Shown one piece after another: positions 55,951-64,000 of a stretch of DNA of 64,000 nucleotides; the stretch's first letter is position 1; the number at the start of each line of letters is the position of its first letter. The translations under genes were made by a program, and so were the position numbers. Source of the DNA: Siphonodentalium dalli (taxonomy: Eukaryota > Mollusca > Scaphopoda > Gadilida > Siphonodentaliidae); the NCBI GenBank assembly GCA_032622095.1, contig CP136066.1, positions 156,077,152-156,141,151 of the forward strand. Direction: 5' to 3'. Below the pieces are notes generated by a model. The model saw only the letters and a list, made by a program, of their open reading frames with translations. It made no database searches and was not told the origin of the DNA.

Positions 55951-57849
55951 GCATCTCTAAATTTTGGTGGAAAATTTCCTTCATGCGCTTAAGAGAATAG
56001 TGCCTACCCAATGGTTAAATATTACACACAGAAACCCAATTAACAAATAACTGAATACGTAATAAAACGGTATCATTTGTTTTTTCTTTAGAACTTATCG
56101 CAGTAATAAACTACTTTCAGTCTTCCGCGGAATTTCGCGTAGTTCCATTGATAATACACGCGTCAATAATTGTGTACCCTTTTTTAAACAGAAGTATCTA
56201 CAGTGAGATAACGTTTGAAAATTATTATCCATGCCAAGGTCCTGACGAAAGAGAGGGCATCGTATGTCATTTAAAATTACAGCGATTTCATAGGGAAACA
56301 TATATAACAAACAACGCTTGTCCCCACACCCGGTTGTAACTAACAATCTGATTGACAACAACGTCACGTTTAAATCATGCACCATGTCCCCGTAACTCTT
56401 GACAGTGGGCGTATAAAAGCACGTGAAACATCGTGGTTATGAATTACCCTCGAACTAGCAGTTTCACCAATCGTGACATTGTTCTAGCGCACTGAGCTTA
56501 ATTGACGTCACCTAAAACAGAATCGATAGGTCTGCTACTGAATTATTATTATTGCATGGTGCTGATTGGTCTGAATTTATCTGATAACCTATAAAAAGCA
56601 CACCACATGGTAGCTATTGATGTGGGACAAAATCGTTAGCTCCGCCAATATCGTGGGATACTAGGAGATTTAATACCCGGATGTCTCTTTTTGAAACCCC
56701 TTGGCTCCGCCTCGGGGTTAAAAATCGAGAACCAGGTATTAAATATCCATGTATCCCCGATATTTCAGAAGATAAGTAATAATACCACTGTTGCTCATAT
56801 GTAAAATGTAATAATTCCCACTAGCTGGTTTATAGTAGACATTGCTCGAGAATATTCAACTGTGGCTTTTATCCCATTAATTCGGAGAATTTACCACCTA
56901 TATTTGGAAATTTCAGCTGACATATTTAGATATAACAAATTAACAATGCATGTTCGTTAATAACACGCACAATAAGATCGCGACTGCACCTCGGCATGTC
57001 ATTTATAGGTAAGGTTTTGATGCGTCCGAACCTGAACTAAAAGTGTCCGAACCTGAACCAAATTTGTCCGAACCTGAACGAAAATTGTGTCTAAACCTGA
57101 ACAAAATCATCGCGAATGTTGCGAATCCGAACCTGAACATTTTGAAATTTTCAAAGGTCGTTTTTCGGAGTTAGACAATAAAAATATCGCCGGTTTTGCA
57201 TTCCGAAGATGTGTGGTGACCTAATCTACCCACAACAATAGATAAATTTGCGGATGCATGAGCCCAGGGCCAGAAAAAATACGAAAAAGCGAACATTTCC
57301 TACATAACTGTTTCAAGGTGTATCACCAAAAGATGTCGTTGATTGCTGCTTGGAGACAATATATACACTTACCGTTTATCTGCTTTAAGGTTCGGACATT
57401 CCAAGATGGCGGCGCCCACTAAATAGTGGGCGCCGCCATCTTGGAATGTCCGAACCTAAACGGGTATCCGACAGTGAATATATAGCTACTAATTATATAG
57501 AGTACGATTCTTGAATTCCTTGTACGCAACAAACGTTATTGGCAAGGATAAATTGAAATCATCGTAAAGTTGCTTAATATGGGTGATTATTGATTTTTCT
57601 TACTTTACTAGTATTGCATCATTGCCAAAATGTATCAATATACAATGACCATAATTAGGCATGCTATCATATAGAAACAAAATAACATTTCTTCGGAATA
57701 ACGAACCTTGGAATAACGACCCCTCGACATAACTTGCAGTTGTTGTTTCGAGAGTCCGCTATTCCGAAAGTTTTTATATTTTATCCTATATTTTTAAGTG
57801 GAACTATTTTCCGCCGATTGTACCTAGCAGTATTGTATTATGTCCATCA

Positions 57850-58538
57850 TCTCATATATATTTTGAAAACCTCTGTCTGTCTGTCTGTTTGTCTGTCATT
57901 AATACAAATCTACGATTCTCGACCGATCGGGCGAAACTTGGTACGTGCGTGTAGTTTGACCAGGCGGTCGTCGTTGTCGTATTGGCGAGCCCGTGCGGCG
58001 CCCACTTCGCGCATGAGCAGACGAGATCTCGGAAACGGGTGGAGCTATCGACTTGAAATTTGCTATGTGAATGTATCTTGCCCCGGATACGAATTTGATC
58101 AGGTCGCCGAGCCCGTGCGACGCCAGCTTCGCGCATACGCAGACGAGATCTCGGAAACGGGTGGAGCTATCGACTTGAAATTTGGTGTGTGAATGTATCT
58201 TGCCCCGGATACGAATTTTATCGGGTCGCCGAGCCCGTGCGACGCCAGCTTCGCGCATGCGCAGACGAGATCTCGGAAACGGGTGGAGCTATCGACTTGA
58301 AATTTGGTATGTGAATGTATCTTGCCCCGGATACGAATTTTATCGGGTCGCTGAGCCCGTGCGACGCCAGCTTCGCGCATGCGCAGACGAGATCTCGGAA
58401 ACGGGTGGAGCTATCGACTTGAAATTTGGTATGTGAATGTATCTTGCCCCGAATACGTATTTTATCGGATCGCCGAGCCCGTGCGACGCTAGCTTCGCGC
58501 ATGCGCAGACCAGATCTCGGAAACGGGTAGAGCTATCG
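57850..58538 (+). mobile_element. Helitron-like element, array A unit 1 (3'-truncated)
   Basis: Starts TCTCATATATATTTTGAAAA, then a CTGT microsatellite, then five minisatellite units of exactly 122 bp (landmark GAGATCTCGG at 58023, 58145, 58267, 58389; variant CAGATCTCGG at 58511). It breaks off inside a unit at the start of the next Helitron. Confidence 0.85.
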
Positions 58539-59081
58539 TCTCATATATATTTTGAAGACCTCTGTCTGTCTGTCTGTTTGTCTGTCATTTATACAAATCT
58601 ACGATTCTCGACCGATCGGAACGAAACTTGGTACGTGTGTGTAGTTTGACCAGGCGGTCGACGTTGTCGTATTAGCGAGCCCGTGCGGCACCCGCGCAGA
58701 CGAGATCTCGGAAATGGGTGGAGCTATCGACTTGAAATTTGCTATGTGAATGTATCTTGCCCCGGATACGAATTTTATCGGGTCGCCGAGCCCGTGCGAC
58801 GCCAGCTTCGCGCATGCGCAGACGAGATCTCGGAAACGGGTGGAGCTATCGACTTGAAATTTGCTATGTGAATGTATCTTGCCCCGGATACGAATTTTAT
58901 CGGGTCGCCGAGCCCGTGCGACGCCAGCTTCGCGCATGCGCAGACCAGATCTCGGAAACAGGTAGAGCTATCGACTTGAAATTTGGTTTTTCAATAGCCC
59001 GCACAACGTCGGGCTGGGTAGAGCTATCGACTTGAAATTTGGTTTTTGAATAGCCCGGACAACATCGGGCTCATCGGCTAG
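58539..59081 (+). mobile_element. Helitron-like element, array A unit 2
   Basis: Starts TCTCATATATATTTTGAAG and has three 122-bp units (58702, 58824, 58946). It ends in two successive 3' hairpins (GCCCGCACAACGTCGGGC and GCCCGGACAACATCGGGC), the second followed by CTAG at 59078-59081. Confidence 0.9.
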
Positions 59082-59485
59082 TCTCCTATATATTTTGGAA
59101 TTTCTGTCTGTCTGTCTGTATGTATGTGTGTTATGTGTGGTATGTAGGACTACTTTGATCCTGGGAAAAATATGGGCGGGTAAAATTTCACGTGCGAACG
59201 TGTCCTTGACCTTGACCGTGACCTCTGTCACATACGCTCATACAGGGATGTTTCTTGAACTCGACCGATCAGACTCAAATTTGGTATGTATAGGCCTACT
59301 TTGATCCCGGAAACGATATGGGCGGGGTCCAATTTCAGTGCGACCGTGTCATTGACCTCGCTCCTATACGCCCATATAGGTATGTTTCTGGACCTGTTGA
59401 ACAATTTTTTTTTCTTTCTCCTCAGACGGAGGTGATCACAAAGAAATCCCTAAATAGCGCGGACGATGTCCGGCGCATCAGGTAG
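59082..59485 (+). mobile_element. Helitron-like element, array A unit 3 (short family)
   Basis: Starts TCTCCTATATATTTTGG immediately after the CTAG of unit 2. Ends with the hairpin GCGCGGACGATGTCCGGCGC and then ATCAGGTAG. The last four bases are GTAG in place of the usual CTAG. Confidence 0.85.
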
Positions 59486-60354
59486 TCTAATATATATTTG
59501 AGGAAAGTTTGTGTGTGTGTGTCTGTGTGCGTGTGTGTCCGCGATGGACTCGAAAACGGCTCAACCGATTTTGACGAAACTTGGTACGGGTATGTAGTTT
59601 GACCCGAGGACTAACATGGGCCTATCCGTTTGCCCGTGCACCGTGACATTGGCCTTCAAAACTCATATCTCGGGATCCGCTGAGCCGCAGTGCTAAATTG
59701 CCTTATACAAGAACGCTCTTTATATTTCCCATATTTGGGTTGGTTAACAGAATAACGCTCTTTATTCCCTTCGGCTTTTGTATATGACGCTGGCGACGCG
59801 TTTGTTTACAATCAACGCAACGCTTCTACGAATCTTCCATTAAATTACTGTGACTGTTCAGATTTGTTTTTTTTTATTCCCTTCGGCTTTTGTATATGAG
59901 GCTGGCGCAACGCTTCACTGTGACTGTTCAGATTTGTTTTAGTATGCGCATTGTTTATAAACGGTCTATCGAAATGGTATTCTCGAGACATTGACATTCT
60001 TTTTGTGAATTCAGACTGTTTTATAGTTTACAATGCTAAATTGCCTTAATACTGTGACTGTTCAGATTTTATAGTTCAACAATGAGCCGCAGTGCTAAAT
60101 TGCCTTATACAATAACGCTCTTTATATTTCCCATATTTGGGTTGGTTAACCGAATAACGCTCTTTATTCCCTTCGGCTTTTGTATAGACAGTTTTCCCTT
60201 CCTCTTAACGATTGCCATTCATATTTTTGAAATACTGTCTTTGTACATTTTCCTTATGTCGTAAGTTGTTGAGATTATAATATACTTTTGTCAAATATTT
60301 ACCCAACTTTATTGTGGGTTTCTTTTTGTTGGTTTTAAGTCTCGCATCGGACAG

Positions 60355-61506
60355 ATGCCACCCAAGAAATCGAATATCGGTAAAAGCAGGGACGTTCGGC
60401 GCAAGCTGACACCTCCCGTTCATGATGAAACGGACGAGCAACGTGACCGTCGACTCGAGTCTAATAGAGTCCAAACACAAGCTTCTCGAGCGGTAGAAAC
60501 GGACGAGCAACGCGACCGTCGACTCGAGTCCAATAGAATTCAAACACAAGCTTCTCGAGCGGTAGAAACGGATGAGCAACGCGACCGTCGACTCGAGTCT
60601 AATAGAGTTCAAACACAAGCTTCTCGAGCGGTAGAAACGGATGAGCAACGCGACCGTCGACTCGAGTCTAATAGAGTTCAAACACAAGCTTCTCGAGCGG
60701 TAGAAACGGATGAGCAACGCGACCGTCGACTCGAGTCTAATAGAGTTCAAACACAAGCTTCTCGAGTGGTAGAAACGGGTGAGCAACGCGACCGTCGACT
60801 CGAGTCCAATAGAGTCCAAACACAAGCTTCTCGAGTGGTTGAAACAGACGAACAACGCGAACGTCGAATAGAAACAGAGAGAAATATGTCTTTTAATGAT
60901 CGACGTCATCGGCGTGATGGTGACCAATGGATGGAGGCCGCCTTTGCATACTTACCTCATATAGATTACCAGTTATCCCCTGACGTGCATATTGGCGCCA
61001 TGACAGTAATCTGTCCTCGATGTGAGGCACTCAAATGGCCGGGGGAACCGCCTGGTATCTGTTGTGTAAGTGGCAAAATTGTACTCGAGAATTTCGAAGA
61101 CCCTCCACAGCCTTTGCTTGGTTTATTTGCCGGCTTGACGGCGGAATCGAAACATTTTCTCTCCAACATAAGGCGATGCAATGCGGCGTTCCAGATGACG
61201 TCATTTGGTGGAAATGTCATTATGGAGGGGGGTTTCATGTCTACATTCAAGGTTCAGGGGCAGGTTTATCACAGGATAGGCTCCCTGCTACCTGGTGCAG
61301 ATGATCAATCCCATTTCCTCCAGATATATTTTGTTGGCGACTCTGAACGAGAGGCTGAGATTCGCAACATTCACGCTAGCGGGACTCGCCCAGAAGTAAT
61401 TTTCCTCATTCAGGAATTGCTGCACGCGTGCAGAAAACGCGTATGTCAGATCCTTGAAATATGCTCTCGAACTACATCCATCAGCGAACATGACGGTTGT
61501 TATTGA
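60355..61506 (+). CDS. Helitron Rep/helicase N-terminal region (broken)
   Basis: 383-aa frame. Residues 1-24 are basic. Six near-perfect 23-residue repeats (unit about ETDEQRDRRLESNRVQTQAS) plus a partial seventh cover about 25-180 and are encoded by 69-bp DNA repeats. About residue 220 begins CPRCEALKWPGEPPGICC, a zinc-binding-like motif. Then come SKHFLSNIRRCNAAFQMTSF and GFMSTFKVQGQVYHRIGSLLP, wording that is characteristic of the region just before the Helitron-like N domain in animal Helitron transposases. The frame breaks near residue 362; the following residues of the family continue in another frame at 61454. The downstream Rep and helicase domains are absent, so the protein cannot be a complete transposase. 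Confidence 0.88.
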   Translation: MPPKKSNIGKSRDVRRKLTPPVHDETDEQRDRRLESNRVQTQASRAVETDEQRDRRLESNRIQTQASRAVETDEQRDRRLESNRVQTQASRAVETDEQRDRRLESNRVQTQASRAVETDEQRDRRLESNRVQTQASRVVETGEQRDRRLESNRVQTQASRVVETDEQRERRIETERNMSFNDRRHRRDGDQWMEAAFAYLPHIDYQLSPDVHIGAMTVICPRCEALKWPGEPPGICCVSGKIVLENFEDPPQPLLGLFAGLTAESKHFLSNIRRCNAAFQMTSFGGNVIMEGGFMSTFKVQGQVYHRIGSLLPGADDQSHFLQIYFVGDSEREAEIRNIHASGTRPEVIFLIQELLHACRKRVCQILEICSRTTSISEHDGCY

Positions 61507-61723
61507 TGCCAATAAGAGGCCCGATGTTCAGCATCAACGTCGCTTCAATGCACCTGAATTCAATGAAATTGCGGTCGTATTAGCCGGTGAACAATACGGG
61601 CAGCGAGACATTGTGCTCAAGAGCAGGGATGGTAGTTTGAAGCGCATATGTGTCACACATCGAACTTTCTCAATGTATTCTGATGACCTGTTGTCTGGGC
61701 GATTGGCGTACTTAATTGTGTAA
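61454..61723 (+). pseudogene. Helitron transposase, frameshifted continuation
   Basis: Plus-one frame relative to the previous ORF. It encodes YALELHPSANMTVVIDANKR, then HQRRFNAPEFNEIAVVLAG and GQRDIVLKSRDGSLKRICVTH, matching the usual order in Helitron transposases (QRR-x-N-A-P...EVA...RDIVL...HR). It stops at 61723, where the family normally goes on to a YPLLFP-type segment and the Rep domain. A short degenerate duplicate of its 3' end follows to about 61860. Confidence 0.85.
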
Positions 61724-62013
61724 ATATAAACTTTGCTTGACAACAATGTGAACATTTTCAATGTATTCTGATTACCTGCTGACTGGTCGATTCACATGCC
61801 GCATTCTCACGCCAAGCTACCATCGATTTGTAAATATCAACTTAGGTTGACACCAATTTTAACAATCGATATCGATAGACCTCATATGAGTCGTTATGGC
61901 TGCTCGGCATATAGGACATTCCTTCTTAACTTTCATCCACTCAAGAATACAAACTTCACAAAAGGAATGAGAACAGCCCAAACTTTTTCGTCACACCCGG
62001 ATTCGCGTGCGGC

Positions 62014-62330
62014 GTGACATTTCAAATGACCTTGAACCTGTATCTCGGTATCAGGTTGGATAGAAATGAACGAGGAGGCGGTCTAGCAATTTACTTTGCT
62101 GACGGTCTCGTATTTAAACATATCCCTCAACTCGACTTTGATGATGAAATACTCTGGTTCGAAATTGGTTCGAAGCACAAAATTCTGCTATGTGTGACTT
62201 ATCGATCTGAGTAGGAATGTATAGAATCATATTGGAAAGACCTAGAATCCTCGATTGAAAACGCCCTTTCGACAAATCCCTCCCTGATTATTGTCGGTGA
62301 CTTAAACTGTGACCATTTGAAACATTCTGG
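62014..62330 (+). pseudogene. LINE endonuclease-domain fragment
   Basis: The frame encodes LDRNERGGGLAIYFADGLVF, then ILWFEI and LCVTYRSE. An in-frame TAG sits at 62212-62214, and the same frame goes on with YWKDLESSIENAL and SLIIVGDLNCDH. RGGG-x-AIY and GDLN-x-D are signatures of the APE-type endonuclease of non-LTR retrotransposons. It is interrupted at its right end by the TIR/MITE sequence starting GGGGCCTGTTTCATG. Clearly non-functional. Confidence 0.85.
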
Positions 62331-62480
62331 GGCCTGTTTCATGAAGCAATGTCATAAGATTATCTTAAGATGGACTTAATCTAAGATCTAAGGTGGATCT
62401 TATGATGTAACTTTTCCGTTTCAAGAACGCGTTTCACAAAACAAGATTAAGTCCTACTTAAGTAGTAATTTAAGTTCGCG
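62331..62480 (+). mobile_element. MITE fragment with GGGGCCTGTTTCATG end
   Basis: Starts GGGGCCTGTTTCATGAAGCA and contains nested inverted TCTTAAGA/AAGATTAAGTCC/GGACTTAATC segments. The start resembles Harbinger/ISL2EU-type termini. The other end is not resolved. Confidence 0.55.
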
Positions 62481-63320
62481 CGCTTTTAGACTGGCTCTCG
62501 ACAATTTATTACAGCTATGCACAGAAAATGTTGGTTCTGTGTATGTTCTATGCCTAGGTACAGTGTCTGGTGACAGATACTAGGGCGTGTCTATGAATAA
62601 TTATGATATTGTAATGCAATGGCGATAATCAGTATAATGACTGGTGCACACTTAACTGCACGAGCGCGCTTTTTAACTGTGTTTTCGCGTCAGACCCCAT
62701 CCACACATAGCTGCATGCTTCCAATGCCTATTTTATACAAACGTAACGAGCTCAAATATATTATTTCAGTTATTAAAGGGACTTATACATCGTAACTCAG
62801 AATGTGAACCTTCACCAATATAACATGCCATTAAGGCGACACGAGACATATGTTTGCTCCGTTCAATACTGATATTAGGTTCTAATACATTATACGTCTT
62901 TGAAGCATCTATAATACCAGGAAACCTAATATGTCGCCACGACGGCATACACATACAATACACCAAAATGGAAGCACTGAGCTAAACGCTCTTTATTGTT
63001 TGCCAACATTCATGGAGTACTAACACAAAACGCTCTTTATTTATATTGCTATAATGTTAATAGGACTTCATATCGTGCTCCAAATAGACTTATTTCCAAT
63101 CTGAGACATACTTGTAGAAGCCATATATAAATGATGTTAATGCCATTTGCTCTGGTTCTGTTGACAAATGTGCTAAACGCCTGTTATAATTAACAAACTG
63201 CGTATGAACTTCGAAAGTACGTTACGTTGAACGACATTCTGCACATATGTTTTAATAAAAACCAAATCAACCACTTCTAATAAAGAGCGTTTATAATTAA
63301 CAACACGTGAACAGACGGCC
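62481..63320. other. Intergenic DNA with three AACGCTCTTTATT motifs
   Basis: Motif copies at 62985 and 63029 (plus) and at 63279-63291 (minus). No gene recognised. Confidence 0.4.
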
Positions 63321-63329
63321 GGTTCACAG

Positions 63330-63420
63330 GCCCCTGATGAAAATTACTAAAATACCAATATATACTGGTATAGTCTATATTGGTATTTTAGTAATTCCCC
63401 CAGGGGTCTGTGGACCAGTT
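63330..63420. repeat. Hairpin sequence (MITE-like)
   Basis: AATTACTAAAATACCAATAT and ATATTGGTATTTTAGTAATT form a near-perfect stem, with CAGGCCCCTG and CAGGGGTCTG-like outer parts. Confidence 0.75.
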
Positions 63421-64000
63421 CACAGTGATATTATATGTTCTTTCGCGGATCCCGGTGTGCCCGCGCGGTCCGTATACTATATACATGCTATATATCTTTT
63501 TATTTCATAGTTAATTGATTATGATAATAAACATAATAATAATAAAATAACACATATTATGTATTATTATCTTGCCGATATATATACGGGGTACATATAC
63601 AATACATTTTACAATCAAATTATAACATTATAACATAGAAAGGCAAGTAAATAATAATAATAATAGCTGACATAAGCATTTATTTATAAAAAAAATGAGT
63701 ATAAATCATTCACTATTATCCTCGATGTGAAAATGTTCGGACTGATTGTCTCAACATGATTATTGTCTACAGTGCGATTGTGTGATTTGAATCGCAAATG
63801 ATGTTCAACTCTATGTAAATATATTCTGTTTGTTACAGCAATTAGAAATGTATATATAGCCCGGTATTGGCGGTTTACAGTTAGTAGCGGACACCCCGCC
63901 AATCTTGCAACCACTGGCCACGTCACTGCTATAGCTTACCAGTTGGTTATTAATTACTACCATTTCTGAAACACCCCTCCGTGCTAGCAAGGTGTTATTC
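63421..64000. other. Unique AT-rich DNA to the window end
   Basis: ATA/AAT microsatellite-like runs at 63530-63665; no gene recognised. Confidence 0.3.

Larger units (their letters stand above)
54491..57476. mobile_element. TIR transposon with CACTGTCGGATACCCG ends
   Basis: Ends CACTGTCGGATACCCG and CGGGTATCCGACAGTG, with inverted similarity continuing for ~500 bp. It includes many TTCAGGTTCGGAC subterminal repeats in the left arm and the complementary GTCCGAACCTGAA in the right. CACTG ends occur in Chapaev/CACTA-like elements, but the target duplication is unclear (AT-rich flanks). The right TIR has an extra inverted copy of GATGGCGGCGCCCAC, making a 60-70-bp palindrome at 57392-57460. Confidence 0.85.
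59486..61900 (+). mobile_element. 5' part of an autonomous Helitron
   Basis: Starts TCTAATATATATTTGAGG directly after unit 3 and leads through a long leader to the Rep/helicase N-terminal ORF at 60355. The leader has a duplicated ~95-bp block (about 59690-59785 and 60090-60186) containing AACGCTCTTTATT motifs. No hairpin-CTAG end is seen downstream before the LINE fragment, so the 3' part is missing. The right limit is approximate. Confidence 0.8.

Noticed and set aside
57852-59035. Many 60-150-aa ORFs with RIRILSGRRARA or REAGVARARRPDKIRIRGK
   Set aside because: They are frames through the 122-bp Helitron minisatellite on both strands, not genes.
60205-60927. 240-aa minus-strand ORF with repeated RSRSLCLNSIRLESTVALL
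   Set aside because: It is the antisense shadow of the 69-bp repeats in the Helitron transposase ORF, whose plus-strand frame has clear family motifs.

Overview
The window is eukaryotic (animal) DNA with no bacterial operons. It is AT-rich and gene-poor, and most of the recognisable content is mobile DNA: Helitrons, hAT-like and other terminal-inverted-repeat (TIR) elements, snap-back MITEs, tRNA-derived SINEs, and LINE fragments. The one reasonably supported host gene is a multi-exon lectin-type gene on the minus strand. This mix fits a marine invertebrate, perhaps a lophotrochozoan such as a mollusc, but the species cannot be fixed from the sequence.

Region 1-10,044 is the most unusual part. 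A compact cassette (a 107-aa basic-tailed protein, a doubtful 64-aa ORF and a 189-aa C2H2 zinc-finger protein) occurs twice in direct orientation at near identity (offset 5,305 bp). A third copy starts in inverted orientation at the left edge. Between the inverted copies lies a perfect-length palindrome (1-1136, centre 568.5) with ~480-bp AT-rich arms and a GC-rich, multi-hairpin core. The core of the second unit is in the opposite orientation to the first (flip versus flop). The proteins look like small Polinton/Maverick-type virion or accessory proteins, but no polymerase, integrase or capsid gene is visible. A 963-bp hAT-like insertion with an 8-bp target duplication sits in unit 1 only, and unit 2 keeps the empty site.

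Region 10-36 kb holds an old fragment of the same arm sequence, two SINEs, three ORFs of unknown function, a mobile-element-type ORF, a Helitron carrying a 122-bp minisatellite, several TIR elements and several MITE families. Region 36.5-44.4 kb carries four phase-compatible exons on the minus strand: a galectin-like segment followed by C-type lectin domain (CTLD) segments. Palindromic elements lie in its introns.

Region 45-50 kb has a second copy of a 43-codon 3'-exon-like segment also found at 11.4 kb, a LINE reverse-transcriptase 3' fragment and a possible small secreted ORF. Region 50-54.2 kb is a head-to-tail array of three Helitron-like units. Region 54.5-57.5 kb is a CACTG-ended transposon with ~500-bp TIRs. 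Region 57.85-61.9 kb is a second head-to-tail Helitron array with exact end-to-end junctions. It finishes in the 5' part of an autonomous Helitron whose Rep/helicase N-terminus carries six 23-residue repeats and a frameshift. A LINE endonuclease fragment, a MITE and AT-rich unique DNA close the window. A 13-bp motif (AACGCTCTTTATT) recurs across unrelated parts of the window.
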